A DNA stretch of 64,000 nt from Phycisphaerales bacterium (GCA_029246705.1 JAQWMQ010000035.1:124001-188000); one strand, 5' to 3'; positions 11,269-20,537 are shown, numbered from the stretch's first letter. A program made the numbers and translations. The notes: generated by a model from the letters alone, not told the origin.

Positions 11269-11379
11269 CCTGCCGGGTCGTGCCGACGATCGTCGGGCCC
11301 TTGAGGGCTTCGACCGGATCTGGAGGCGACTTGAGGCCGTCGCCTGAAAAATCGTGCTGTTGATCTCGAGGATGACCGC

Positions 11380-13419
11380 TCAACCGAGAACGGTCTCCTC
11401 CGCTTCGCAGCGCGGAGCCCGTTCGACGCCATGCGCCTTGAGGTAGCGACCGAGCGCCATCATCGGGAAGTAGAGTCGGTAGAGGTGGTAGCGAAGGTAG
11501 AAGACCTTCGGGAAACCGGTGCCGGTGAATTCCAGTTCGCACCAGGAACCGGGCGGATCACCATCCGGGTTGCGCACCGGGTCACCGGCCGCCACCGCAT
11601 CGAGCTGGGTGTCGGCCAGCCATTCGAGGGCTCTCAGGAGATCAGGATCATCCGGCCCGTGGATCTCGAGCAGACTCATGGCCGCCCAGGCGGTCTGGGA
11701 GGCGGTCGATGGCCCCTGCCCCTTCAGGGATGGGTCGACGTAGCTGTTGGCACTTTCACCGAAGGAACCGTCGGGCTTCTGGATGCTCTTCAGCCAGGTG
11801 CCGGCACGCTGGATCCACTCCGAACCGGGGTCGACCCCGCAACGGATCGGACCGACCACCGACTGCCAGGTGCCGTAGATGTAGTTGACGCCCCAACGAC
11901 CGAAGAAGCAGCCCTCGAGCTCCTGGCAGGCCTTGATGTAGCTGATCGCCCTCATCACCGAGGGGTGTGAAGTGTCCAGTCCCTGCATGTGGAGAAACTC
12001 GAGCACCCGACCGGTGATGTCGGGGCACGAAGGATCCTGCATTGCATTGTGATCGGCGAAGGGAACGTACTCCAGGATCGGACGATCGACCGTCTTGTCG
12101 AATGCCGCCCAACCACCGTCCTGGTTCTGCATGGCGAGGATCCACTCGAGGGCACGCGCACTCGCGGCCTCGTTCTCCTCTCCACCCAGTCGATGCAGTG
12201 CCTTCCCGACCATCGCGGTGTCATCACAGTCGGGATACCAGGCGTTGTGGTATTCGAAGTACCAGCCCGTGAAGGGAACCTGTCGATCGAGATTCCGGAT
12301 CCAGTCCCCCTGGAAGCGACATTCCTTCGAACGGAGCCAGTCACCGGCACGACGGGCCGAGCCATCCTCGGACCCCATGCCGCAGTCACTCAAGGCGTAG
12401 AGGGCGATACCCGTGTCCCAGACCGGTGAGAAGCAGGGCTGGATGCGGATGCGACCTGGATCATTCTCGATGAAGAAGGCATCAAGCTCCTCTTCCGCTC
12501 GCTGCAGGACCGGATCATCGCGCTTCCAACCGAGTGCCTTCAGGGCGATCTGCAGATAGACCATCGGGGGGAAGATCGCCCCCAGGCCATCGGTTGCCGC
12601 GGGTCCGTCCTGACCGACCCGGTCGAGGACCCACTTCGAGGCGAGTTCCACCGAATGACGACGGAACGACCAGTCGGCGACCAGGTCGTGAGCCAGTTTC
12701 ATGCTCTTGTCGACGGTCCTGAAGAACCAGCGCCAGCCGGTCGGGGTGTCGCTGCGCAGGGTGAGTCGGTGACGTTCCTGGGGATCGACGTAGAGTTCAT
12801 CGATGCCGAGCGCATCGGGAATCGAGCGGGTCGGACGAAGCGTGGTGACCAGCGCAAGCGGCAGGATCATCGTCCGGCTCCACGCACTCACCTTGTCGAG
12901 GTGGAAGTAGAACCAGCGTGGAAAACGCACGATCTCCGGGGGGATAGAGGGCACTGCGTTCCAGGAGATCTGTCCCATGCAGGCCAGGTAGAAGTTGGTG
13001 AAGGAGTTGCATCGTTCCGCACCACCGAGTTCGCGTACTCGTTCGACCGCCTTGCGCATGGGCTCGGACCGGTGATCGTCACCCATGAGCTTGAGCGCGA
13101 AGTACGCCTTGACCGTGGCGGACAGGTCCACGTCGCTTCCGGGATACTGGCCCCACCCGCCATCGGGACGCTGCTGCGCGCGAAGCTGGGCCGCGATCTT
13201 CTCGAGCACGGCCCAACCATCACGGCCATCGGCCATGGGTTGATGCTCCTGCTCGAGGATCCACTTCATCAGCAGGTATTCACTCTGGAGGATCGAGTCC
13301 CCCTCCAGTTCGGCACACCAGTGACCGTCCTCCCTCTGCAGGGAAAGAAGGGCCTGCACCGCGGCATTGCGGGAGACCTTCAACTTCTGGAGTTGTTCCG
13401 GCGTGACGTGCTCGTCCAT
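11380..13419 (-). CDS. shc: Squalene-hopene cyclase
   Basis: A 679-residue class II triterpene cyclase that protonates squalene and closes it to hopene/hopanol, the first step of hopanoid lipids at the membrane. The DxDD proton-donor motif is DCDD at 397-400 (in YPDCDDTAMVGKAL). Multiple QW-type repeats are visible, such as QREDGHWCAELEGD, QRPDGGWGQYPG, QNQDGGWAAFDKT and QKPDGSFGES. Length matches the family (about 650-720). The Gfo/Idh-type oxidoreductase gene lies 47 bases upstream on the same strand, so the pair is probably one transcript. No other hopanoid genes (hpnC-H) lie nearby. Confidence 0.93.
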   Translation of the reverse strand: MDEHVTPEQLQKLKVSRNAAVQALLSLQREDGHWCAELEGDSILQSEYLLMKWILEQEHQPMADGRDGWAVLEKIAAQLRAQQRPDGGWGQYPGSDVDLSATVKAYFALKLMGDDHRSEPMRKAVERVRELGGAERCNSFTNFYLACMGQISWNAVPSIPPEIVRFPRWFYFHLDKVSAWSRTMILPLALVTTLRPTRSIPDALGIDELYVDPQERHRLTLRSDTPTGWRWFFRTVDKSMKLAHDLVADWSFRRHSVELASKWVLDRVGQDGPAATDGLGAIFPPMVYLQIALKALGWKRDDPVLQRAEEELDAFFIENDPGRIRIQPCFSPVWDTGIALYALSDCGMGSEDGSARRAGDWLRSKECRFQGDWIRNLDRQVPFTGWYFEYHNAWYPDCDDTAMVGKALHRLGGEENEAASARALEWILAMQNQDGGWAAFDKTVDRPILEYVPFADHNAMQDPSCPDITGRVLEFLHMQGLDTSHPSVMRAISYIKACQELEGCFFGRWGVNYIYGTWQSVVGPIRCGVDPGSEWIQRAGTWLKSIQKPDGSFGESANSYVDPSLKGQGPSTASQTAWAAMSLLEIHGPDDPDLLRALEWLADTQLDAVAAGDPVRNPDGDPPGSWCELEFTGTGFPKVFYLRYHLYRLYFPMMALGRYLKAHGVERAPRCEAEETVLG

Positions 13420-13466
13420 GGTTCATCCAACGCGGTGCAGGGTCTTCGGTCGAGTGCGGAAGCGGA

Positions 13467-14660
13467 TCACTTTACCTGAGACATCCTGATCGGGGCTCGT
13501 TCCTTCGCACTCCGGACCGCGGCGTGGAGAACACGCTGGGTCTGGTAGGCATCCTCGAAATCAGGAAGCGGAACGACCGGCTTGCGACCGGCGGCAACCC
13601 GCAGCATGTCCGAGCACATGCTGGTGAAGCAGTGTTCGTACCCGATCAGGTGGGCGGCCGGCCAGTAGTTGGCCACGTAGGGATGTGCCTCGCCGTCGGT
13701 GCACATGATCCTGCTCCAACCACGAAGGCCCGGCTCGAGCGTGTGATCCCACCACCCCAGTTCGTTCATGCGTTCGAAATCGAACCGGATCGACCCCTTC
13801 TCGCCGTTGATCTCGATGCGGTTGGCGTTCTGGTTGCCGGTGGCCAGGCGAGTCGCCTCGAAACTGGCGACCGCGCCCTTCTTGAATCGCCCGAGGAACA
13901 GCAGGCAGTCGTCGACGGTCGAACGGCCGGTCTTCTTCCTGCGGGCCCCGCCCTTCCCGGAAATCGCGGAGCCACCACCATCGGGCAGCGTTCGTTCGGT
14001 GATGAATGTCTCCTGGATCGCACCCGAGACCTCGGAGAATTCATCCCCGGTGATGAACCGTGCCATGTCGATGATGTGCGCGTTGAGATCGCCGTGCGCT
14101 CCCGAACCAGCTTCCTTGCCGATGAATCGCCAGAGCAACGGAGTCTCCGGGCCGCCCCAGTCCTGGAGGTACTGGGCTCGCACGTGGTAGATCCGCCCGA
14201 GCTTGCCGCTCTTGACGAGCTGGTGGGCGAAGGCGACTGCAGGGCATCGTCGGTAGTTGAACCAGACCCAGGCGTTGGCTCCCTTGCGCTTCGCCTTGCG
14301 GGCCGCATCGCGCATTGCACGAGCATCCTCCAGCGTTCCGGCCAGCGGCTTCTCGCAGACCACGCTCTTGCCGGCTTGGAGTGCTGCGACGGCCATCTCC
14401 CGGTGGAAGTTGTTCGGCGTGGCCACGTCGACGATCCCGACCGACTCGTCCGAGATCAAGGAATGCCAGTCGGTGGTGTGTTGCTTCCAACCCCAGGTTC
14501 GCGCGAAGGCAGCGAGATCCTCGCTGTGATGTCCGGCAAGGATGTTCATGCCCGCATGCCTGGGCAGGTCGAAGAACTGATTGACCGAATCCCAGGCGTT
14601 GGAATGCGCCCGCCCCATGAAACCTGCTCCGATCAGGCCGATACCGATCTCTTTTGCCAT
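13467..14660 (-). CDS. Gfo/Idh/MocA-family NAD(P)-dependent oxidoreductase
   Basis: A 397-residue protein with a Rossmann nucleotide-binding N-terminus (GIGLIGAGFMGRAHSNAW, residues 5-22) and the family's CEKPLAG motif, whose Lys takes part in catalysis. The C-terminal half is the alpha/beta substrate domain typical of sugar or inositol dehydrogenases, with an insert rich in Gly, Lys and Arg (SAISGKGGARRKKTG). The substrate cannot be predicted. No signal sequence is present, so it is cytoplasmic. It is likely cotranscribed with the squalene-hopene cyclase gene downstream, though no functional link is known. Confidence 0.88.
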   Translation of the reverse strand: MAKEIGIGLIGAGFMGRAHSNAWDSVNQFFDLPRHAGMNILAGHHSEDLAAFARTWGWKQHTTDWHSLISDESVGIVDVATPNNFHREMAVAALQAGKSVVCEKPLAGTLEDARAMRDAARKAKRKGANAWVWFNYRRCPAVAFAHQLVKSGKLGRIYHVRAQYLQDWGGPETPLLWRFIGKEAGSGAHGDLNAHIIDMARFITGDEFSEVSGAIQETFITERTLPDGGGSAISGKGGARRKKTGRSTVDDCLLFLGRFKKGAVASFEATRLATGNQNANRIEINGEKGSIRFDFERMNELGWWDHTLEPGLRGWSRIMCTDGEAHPYVANYWPAAHLIGYEHCFTSMCSDMLRVAAGRKPVVPLPDFEDAYQTQRVLHAAVRSAKERAPIRMSQVK

Positions 14661-14740
14661 GGTCTTGAGTCCTCCGTATGTCGTTCGAACTGGATGGAAC
14701 GTATGCTAACGGGTGACCGCCACACCAGCTGGAGAACCCC

Positions 14741-15832
14741 ATGCGTTCATGTATTGCCCTGCTCGTGCTGCTCCTGATCACTCCGGCCCTGGCGGGAGGA
14801 GATGACTTTCCCTCCGACTGGTTCTGGGGGAAGGACGAACTGAAGGCTCGGCACCAGGCCATGGTCGGCAAGCCGGCGCCTCCACTGGAACTCAAGACCC
14901 CGTCGGGGAAGGACGCGACCCTCGGCGACTACCGCGGCAAGGTCGTGGTGGTCGACTTCTGGGCGACCTGGTGCGGCCCCTGTCGCAAGGCGCTGCCGGA
15001 GAACGTCGAGTTGATGGACGAGTACGGTGAGGACGGGCTGGTCATCCTCGGCGTGCACGACTCCCGACGAGGTGCTTCGAAGATCAAGGAACTCGCCAGC
15101 CAGTACAAGCTGAACTACCCGTTGTTCGTCGACGATGACACCAGGAGCCAGAAGGCCTGGAACGTTGAATTCTGGCCCACCATCGCGGTGGTGGACCGTG
15201 CGGGCATCGTGCGCGCGGTCGGACTCATGCCCAACCACCTCCGTGCCGTCGTGGAGAAGCTCCTCGAGGAACCGGTGCCTGCCGGGCTCGACAAGCCCGG
15301 CAAGTCGGGAAGCCCCACCACTGCCTCCGATGACGCCGATGCGGGAAAACCCCTTGCCGAACCGATGGGCGCGAACTTCGAGGAAGGCAAGCCCGACCGT
15401 CGAAAGGCGCTTGCCTCCCTCTACGCGGCGGAGCCCCCTCCGTTGCAGGTGACGAGCTGGATGAACGGCAAGCCGGTCGAGCTCGAGTCACTTCGCGGCA
15501 AGGTCGTGCTGCTTGATTTCTGGGCGACCTGGTGCGGCCCCTGCATCCGGTCCATCCCCAAGAACAACAAGCTCGCCGAGACCTACAAGGACGACCTGGT
15601 GGTGATCGGGATCTGTCATGATCGCGGACACGAGAAGATGGCGGCCGTGGTGCGCGACAAGCAGATCCTCTACCCGGTCTGCCATGATGCCGACAACGTG
15701 ACCAAGACCGCCTACATGGTCGACAGCTATCCGGACTACTACCTCATCGACCGCAAGGGCAACCTGCGGATCGCGGACTGTACCAACAGCAAGGTCGAGG
15801 ATGCGGTCAAGATGCTCATCGCCGAGGAGTAG
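14741..15832 (+). CDS. Secreted protein with two TlpA-like thioredoxin domains
   Basis: A 363-residue protein with a signal peptide (about 1-18, CIALLVLLLITPALA) and two AhpC/TSA-type thioredoxin-fold domains in tandem. Each carries the same redox site: VVDFWATWCGPCRKALPENV around residues 70-85 and LLDFWATWCGPCIRSIPKNN around 258-275. The linker (about 180-215) is rich in Gly, Pro and Asp. Both CxxC pairs are intact, so both domains can be redox active. The protein probably acts in the periplasm in disulfide reduction, for example in cytochrome c maturation; the exact partner is unknown. Double-domain TlpA proteins are unusual compared with the common single-domain form. Confidence 0.88.
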   Translation: MRSCIALLVLLLITPALAGGDDFPSDWFWGKDELKARHQAMVGKPAPPLELKTPSGKDATLGDYRGKVVVVDFWATWCGPCRKALPENVELMDEYGEDGLVILGVHDSRRGASKIKELASQYKLNYPLFVDDDTRSQKAWNVEFWPTIAVVDRAGIVRAVGLMPNHLRAVVEKLLEEPVPAGLDKPGKSGSPTTASDDADAGKPLAEPMGANFEEGKPDRRKALASLYAAEPPPLQVTSWMNGKPVELESLRGKVVLLDFWATWCGPCIRSIPKNNKLAETYKDDLVVIGICHDRGHEKMAAVVRDKQILYPVCHDADNVTKTAYMVDSYPDYYLIDRKGNLRIADCTNSKVEDAVKMLIAEE

Positions 15833-15835
15833 ACC

Positions 15836-16273
15836 TCAGGCGGGCGTGAAACTGATGTCGTTTTCAACGTAGAAGTTGAGCATGTCGCCCTGCTTGAAGT
15901 CGGCGGCGCTCTGTCCGGTGACGGCGGTCTCGACCGTGATCCACATCGGGATCACGACGTCCATGAGCAGGCGATCGTTCTCGGCATCGACCTCGTAGAC
16001 GGTGCCCTGGACGATCCGTGGTCGACCGTGGACCGGTTCGATGAAGCGACCACCGGCCTGGGCATGATGCAGTTTCAGGGCACGGGCATGAACAACCCCG
16101 CGGATCCGGCGGTTGCGCTGCGAGCGGGGAGCCGGAAAGTCGGGCGGCGTGACGGTCGGTGTCAGCTCGAGGAGGTAGTCCGTGCCGTGCAGCCCGAGTA
16201 CCACGAGGGTCTCGGTGGGCTCGCCCTCGAGAATGTAGGTTCCTGTTTCCGTCATCGAACTGGCTTCGGTCAC
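15836..16273 (-). CDS. Hypothetical protein
   Basis: A 145-residue soluble protein with no recognised family. The start chosen is the GTG at 16273, because AGGAAAGG precedes it with a seven-base gap; another GTG at 16294 would add seven residues. The sequence is rich in beta-prone stretches (TYILEGEPTETLVVLGLHGTDYLLEL; then VIPMWITVETAV; then FYVENDISF), suggesting a beta-barrel or OB-like fold with a basic strand PRSQRNRRIRGVVHARALKL. It ends three bases from the convergent thioredoxin-protein stop. Confidence 0.6.
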   Translation of the reverse strand: MTEASSMTETGTYILEGEPTETLVVLGLHGTDYLLELTPTVTPPDFPAPRSQRNRRIRGVVHARALKLHHAQAGGRFIEPVHGRPRIVQGTVYEVDAENDRLLMDVVIPMWITVETAVTGQSAADFKQGDMLNFYVENDISFTPA

Positions 16274-16314
16274 GACATGTCCTTTCCTGGGCACTGGGCC
16301 CGAGTGGCTCCATC

Positions 16315-16917
16315 TTAGGGGCTGGAGAGCCGGGGCCGCGCACAGCCGATGAAGTTGGCCAGCAGCATCGGGCCCGCCCGGGTCAGGAAGCTTTCGGGGT
16401 GGAACTGGACGCCATCCATCGGAGCCCCCTCACCCCGTCGTCGCAGACCCATGACCATCCCGTCCTCGAGCCAGGCGCTTATCTCGAATCGATCCAGGTC
16501 CACGGTCGAACGATCCACGATCAACGAGTGGTACCTGGTGGCCTCGAAGGGCTGAGGTAGACCCTCGAAGATTCCTCTGCCGTCGTGATGGACCAGGCCG
16601 GTCTTGCCATGGACGGGCAGATCCGCGCGCTGCACCACCATGCCGTTCATGTGTCCGATGGTCTGGTGTCCGAGGCAGACCCCCAGGATCGGCACACGCC
16701 CGGCGAGCCGCTCGATGATCGAACTGCAGGCTCCGGTCTCAAGTGGGGTGCAGGGGCCGGGCGAGACGATCAGTCGCTCCGGGGCCATCGCTTCGGCTTC
16801 ATCGGCATCGATCTCGTCGTTGCGAACAACTCGGACCTCGAGAGTGGGGTCGAGATCACCCAGACCCTGGACCAGGTTCCAGGTGAAGCTGTCGTAGTTG
16901 TCCAGGAGCAGGATCAC
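16315..16917 (-). CDS. pabA: Glutamine amidotransferase of anthranilate/aminodeoxychorismate synthase
   Basis: A 200-residue class I glutamine amidotransferase. It supplies ammonia from glutamine to chorismate for tryptophan (TrpG) or p-aminobenzoate/folate (PabA) synthesis. Visible landmarks are the N-terminal ILLLDNYDSFTWNL, the oxyanion region IVSPGPCTP, the nucleophile motif GVCLGHQ (Cys near 79) and the His/Glu motif VQFHPESFLT. The two functions cannot be separated from sequence alone and the subunit may serve both. No large subunit (trpE/pabB) is adjacent. It lies about 40 bases downstream of the DUF1444 gene and may share its transcript. Confidence 0.9.
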   Translation of the reverse strand: MILLLDNYDSFTWNLVQGLGDLDPTLEVRVVRNDEIDADEAEAMAPERLIVSPGPCTPLETGACSSIIERLAGRVPILGVCLGHQTIGHMNGMVVQRADLPVHGKTGLVHHDGRGIFEGLPQPFEATRYHSLIVDRSTVDLDRFEISAWLEDGMVMGLRRRGEGAPMDGVQFHPESFLTRAGPMLLANFIGCARPRLSSP

Positions 16918-16958
16918 GGCACAAGCCTAGCGTCCTGCGGGGATGAATGCAGCCCCGT

Positions 16959-17756
16959 TCAGGCCGCCTCGAAGCTGGTTCCCGCGATTCCATCCCTGGT
17001 GACCAGGAAGAGATCCCTGGTGATGGGGTAGGGAAGCCTTCGAAACTCCTCGCCGATGCGCGCACGGAGTCGGTCGTTGAAACCATCGGGGCCGATCGTC
17101 ATGGCGAGAAAGGAGTCCCGGGCCGGCGTGGCCACGAGAAAGTCCCCGTCCAGTTCCGGAGCGAGCCGGGGGTGCAGGGTGTCAAGGAGAAGTCGTGCCG
17201 CGTCGTAGCCGTCCTGCTGCGAGAGCAACGCGACCCGCCCACCGTCACTGCTTTCCACGACGCGGACCGTGAGGTCGGGCGTGTAGCGGGCGAGATTCTC
17301 GCGAGCGATCGATTCCAGCTCGTCCGGCGACAATCCCCAACGGATCATCTGTTCCGTGGTGATCGAGACGGTGACTTCGGGCATGTCGATGACGAAGACC
17401 ACCACCGTGCCGTTGACGAAGGGAATGTGCGCCACCTGCTCGCGCTCGAGTCGTTCGAACACGGACATCGGCTGTATTCGCGGCATGATCCGGGCCTGGG
17501 CGACGGCCAGGGGAAGCGGGACATTCAGGACCGCGTCACCTTCGATGATCTTCTCGAGATAGTCCTCGACGATCTCGGTGCCTCGCTGGGGATTCCTGAG
17601 GACCATTCGATACAGGTTCTCGAGGTCGAGATGCCGGCCGGCGATCACCAGTGAAAGTGGGCCGGCGAGCGTGGCTTCATGATCGGGGAAATGTCGGTTC
17701 AGGATCTTCGCGACCTGTTCACCGAAGGCTTCGGGTTCTCTTGGTAGTTGCGCCAT
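16959..17756 (-). CDS. DUF1444 family protein (YtpQ-like)
   Basis: A 265-residue soluble protein that resembles Bacillus YtpQ, of unknown function. Shared landmarks are the central VAHIPFVNGTVVVFVID, the ELESIARENLAR helix, the DGYDAARLLL motif near residue 183, and a C-terminal ITRDLFLVTRDGIA-like strand. No catalytic motif is evident and there is no signal peptide or membrane segment. The assignment rests on motif resemblance from memory. It is likely cotranscribed with the amidotransferase gene 42 bases downstream. Confidence 0.75.
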   Translation of the reverse strand: MAQLPREPEAFGEQVAKILNRHFPDHEATLAGPLSLVIAGRHLDLENLYRMVLRNPQRGTEIVEDYLEKIIEGDAVLNVPLPLAVAQARIMPRIQPMSVFERLEREQVAHIPFVNGTVVVFVIDMPEVTVSITTEQMIRWGLSPDELESIARENLARYTPDLTVRVVESSDGGRVALLSQQDGYDAARLLLDTLHPRLAPELDGDFLVATPARDSFLAMTIGPDGFNDRLRARIGEEFRRLPYPITRDLFLVTRDGIAGTSFEAA

Positions 17757-18003
17757 AAATCGGGTATCCCGTCCTGACGAAGCCTACGCAGCCTGGGTCG
17801 AGTGCGTCGAGCCTGATTCGAGGGAAGCCTCAACACGAGGATCCTTCTCTCCTTATTTCGGCCCTTGAGGGCCCCAGCTTGCGAGAAGGCGGCACTGGAG
17901 TCGAGATTCCTGCCCCCCCCGGGGGCCAAAAAGCGCCTCATGGGCGTTAAACTGGTCTCAGGTCGCCCCCAGGCCATTCCCCAGCACGCCGGAAGACACC
18001 TCC

Positions 18004-18867
18004 ATGATGACTCAGCAACAGACGGGCATTCGCCGTCAGACAGAACTCGATGCGTGGTTCGCCGCCTCCCCGGAGAAGCGCCCCATGCTCGTGATCGCAG
18101 GCCCCTGCGTCCTGGAGTCCGCCGACACCAATCGACGCATCGCTCATGCGCTTGCCGAGGCCTGCGCGGATCTCGGCCTGCCGCTCGCGTTCAAGGCGAG
18201 CTTCGACAAGGCGAATCGCTCCAGTGCCCACAGCAATCGGGGCCCCGGTCTCGAAGAGGGCCTCGAGGAACTGGCACGGATCGGGGAGGAGATCGACGCA
18301 CCCACCTGCACCGACATCCACCGACCGGAACAGGCTGCCCTGGCGGCCGATCACGTGACCATGCTCCAGGTGCCTGCGTTTCTCTGCCGGCAGACCGACC
18401 TGCTCGTCGCCGCTGCGGAGAGTGGAGCCGCCGTGAACGTCAAGAAGGGGCAGTTCATGGCCCCCTCGGAGATGGGCAACGTGGTCGAGAAGCTGAAGTG
18501 CGCGGGAGGCGAGCAGCTGATGCTCACCGAACGCGGGACGTTCTTCGGATACCACCGACTCGTCAACGACTTCGTGGGGCTTGGCGACCTGATCGACATG
18601 GCCCGGGACCATGCCTGCGCGACCTGCTTCGACGTCACCCACTCGACCCAGAAGCCCGGTGAGCAGGGAACCGCTTCGGGCGGAAGGCCTGATCGAGCTT
18701 CCTTGCTCTGTGGCGCAGCGGCATCGACGGGAGTCGATGCGCTCTTCATCGAATGTCACCCCCACCCTTCAGAGGGACACAGTGACGCAGCAACGATGCT
18801 GCCACTGGATTCGATTCCCATGCTGCTTCGCAAGGCGATCAAGATTCGCAAGGCCGCCAGCGGCTGA
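18004..18867 (+). CDS. kdsA: 3-deoxy-8-phosphooctulonate synthase (Kdo-8-P synthase)
   Basis: A 287-residue enzyme condensing phosphoenolpyruvate with arabinose 5-phosphate to Kdo-8-phosphate, the first committed step to the inner core sugar of lipopolysaccharide. Landmarks are VIAGPCVLES near the start, KASFDKANRSS, the TDIHRPEQA motif, NVKKGQFMAP and the closing FIECHPHPSEGHSD. Cys35 in IAGPC marks the metal-dependent class; metal-independent enzymes have Asn there. The His and Asp of FIECHP/GHSDAA complete the expected metal site. A kdsA gene supports a Gram-negative-type outer membrane with Kdo. The gene stands alone; no other Kdo gene is adjacent. Confidence 0.95.
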   Translation: MMTQQQTGIRRQTELDAWFAASPEKRPMLVIAGPCVLESADTNRRIAHALAEACADLGLPLAFKASFDKANRSSAHSNRGPGLEEGLEELARIGEEIDAPTCTDIHRPEQAALAADHVTMLQVPAFLCRQTDLLVAAAESGAAVNVKKGQFMAPSEMGNVVEKLKCAGGEQLMLTERGTFFGYHRLVNDFVGLGDLIDMARDHACATCFDVTHSTQKPGEQGTASGGRPDRASLLCGAAASTGVDALFIECHPHPSEGHSDAATMLPLDSIPMLLRKAIKIRKAASG

Positions 18868-18879
18868 GCCTCGGATAAT

Positions 18880-18894
18880 GACTGATTTTCAGTC
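18880..18894. repeat. Small hairpin between kdsA and mcsA
   Basis: GACTGA (18880-18885) and TCAGTC (18889-18894) form a perfect 6-bp inverted repeat around TTT. It could be a weak terminator for kdsA or an operator for mcsA; the sequence alone does not decide. Confidence 0.35.
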
Positions 18895-18960
18895 GAAACG
18901 GCTGGTTTTCAGGACTTCTCAAGCACAACGCCCTCAGGGACGATATCGTCGAATAGACCT

Positions 18961-19458
18961 ATGCATAAGTGTGACCTCTGCGACAAGTCGGCCGTTCTCC
19001 ACGATCTGGTCCTCGAAGGAAGCCAGTGGAAACCGGTTCACCTCTGCGAAGACCATGCCCAAGCCCAGGGATACCCCGGCTCGGGCGAGGTCACCACCAC
19101 CGGCAAGCCGGTCACCGAAAAACCGAGAACCGGTACACGCAAGAGACTGGCCGCCTGCGAGACCTGCGGGCTGACCCTCGCCCTGTTCAGGCGCAAGGGA
19201 CTGCTGGGATGCGCCGAATGCTATCGTGCGTTCGAACCGCACCTGGAACCGTTGATCGGCCGAGCACAGGGTGGCGCCACCTACCACTGCGGGCATGTGC
19301 CGGAGCAGAAGGAAGCCCACATCGACCGCCGGATGAGCCGGATCAGGCTGCTCAAGGAACTCAACGAAGCCGTGAGCTCGGAACAGTACGAACGCGCAGC
19401 TCGCATTCGTGACGATCTCCAGTTGCTGGAACAGAAGATCGAGGTCGAGAAGGACTAG
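18961..19458 (+). CDS. mcsA: McsA, zinc-binding activator of the protein arginine kinase
   Basis: A 165-residue protein with the McsA layout. An N-terminal zinc site is formed by CDLC (residues 4-7) and C-x-D-H near 29; a second zinc module has CETCG and GLLGCAEC with CYRAFEPHLEPL; the C-terminal UVR motif lies in SEQYERAARIRDDLQLLEQ. In Bacillus, McsA activates the arginine kinase McsB and links it to ClpC. The gene is followed six bases later by mcsB, the same order as in Firmicutes, so they form an operon. The first His-Lys-Cys start ATG gives the family N-terminus. The upstream ctsR repressor gene is absent. Confidence 0.93.
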   Translation: MHKCDLCDKSAVLHDLVLEGSQWKPVHLCEDHAQAQGYPGSGEVTTTGKPVTEKPRTGTRKRLAACETCGLTLALFRRKGLLGCAECYRAFEPHLEPLIGRAQGGATYHCGHVPEQKEAHIDRRMSRIRLLKELNEAVSSEQYERAARIRDDLQLLEQKIEVEKD

Positions 19459-19464
19459 CTCCCC

Positions 19465-20514
19465 ATGGTTCGATTCAATGAAAGCGGGCCCTGGCTTGGC
19501 GAGGAAGGACCCGATTCCGATGTCGTGGTCTCCTCCAGGGTGCGACTCGCTCGGAATCTCGATGGCATCCCATTCGTCAACCGCGCAAGCGATGCAGACC
19601 GCAACGAGATCGTCGGCATGGTGCGCCGCACCCCGCTCTTCGCCACCGATGGTGGTTCCCTGCGCTGGATCGAGATGAGCGACCTCGACGAATGCGACCG
19701 CCAGCAGCTGGTCGAAAGACACCTGGTCTCCAAGCAGTTTGCCGATTCATCCGCCGCCAGGGGCGTCGGGGTCAGCGAGGACGAAAGTCTCAGCGTGATG
19801 GTCAACGAGGAGGATCACCTTCGTATCCAGACGCTCTGGACGGGATCCGCGTTGACCCGCGCGCACGAGAAGGTCGCGGCGATCAACCGAGAGCTGGAAT
19901 CACACCTGGACTTCGCGTTCAATCCCCGATGGGGCTTTCTCACCGCCTGCCCCACCAATGTCGGCTGCGGAGTCCGGTTCTCGGTGATGCTTCACCTGCC
20001 GGCACTGCGTATCACCGATGAACTCGAACGCGTGCGCAGATCCGCGAAGGATCTCGACCTCGCGGTCCGTGGGTTCCACGGCGAGGGCACCGAGTCGACG
20101 GGAGACTTCTTCCAGATCTCCAACCAGATAACCCTCGGCATCTCGGAGGACGACCTGCTCCAGGCCTTCGCGGAGGATGTCGTCCCCAGACTGGTCGACT
20201 ACGAACGCAGTGCACGCCAACTGCTGATGGAGAAGAAGCTCTCCACCCTCGAGGACCGCGTTCATCGAGCGCACGGCATCCTGGGCAACGCCCGAATGCT
20301 CGAGGCGAACGAGGCGATCAACCTGCTCAGCCGGGTGCGCCTTGGCGTGAGCCTCGGCCTGCTGGAGTCGATCTCCATCCAGGAAGTGCACCGACTGCTG
20401 CTTCACGTGCAGCCGGCACATCTCAGCGCACTGAAAGGCGTCGCGCTCGAGGACGACGAAAGCACCCGCGTTGCGCGGGCGAACCTGGTTCGTGGCGTTG
20501 TTGCGGGCAGCTGA
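19465..20514 (+). CDS. mcsB: McsB, protein arginine kinase
   Basis: A 349-residue ATP:guanido phosphotransferase domain protein that phosphorylates arginine side chains, marking proteins for ClpCP. Landmarks are VSSRVRLARNL near the start, MVNEEDHLRIQ (Asn114-His118) and TACPTNVGCGVRFSVMLHLP with Cys162 in the conserved CPTNxGxGxR motif. The last 100 residues hold the helical C-terminal domain with LSTLEDRVHRAHGILGNAR and LLHVQPAHL, as in McsB and unlike eukaryotic arginine kinases. Length matches McsB (about 350-360). It is coupled to mcsA. The matching unfoldase and phosphatase genes lie at 2-4.7 and 62.9-63.3 kb. Confidence 0.95.
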   Translation: MVRFNESGPWLGEEGPDSDVVVSSRVRLARNLDGIPFVNRASDADRNEIVGMVRRTPLFATDGGSLRWIEMSDLDECDRQQLVERHLVSKQFADSSAARGVGVSEDESLSVMVNEEDHLRIQTLWTGSALTRAHEKVAAINRELESHLDFAFNPRWGFLTACPTNVGCGVRFSVMLHLPALRITDELERVRRSAKDLDLAVRGFHGEGTESTGDFFQISNQITLGISEDDLLQAFAEDVVPRLVDYERSARQLLMEKKLSTLEDRVHRAHGILGNARMLEANEAINLLSRVRLGVSLGLLESISIQEVHRLLLHVQPAHLSALKGVALEDDESTRVARANLVRGVVAGS

Positions 20515-20537
20515 TCATCGCATGCCGGACGGACCGG

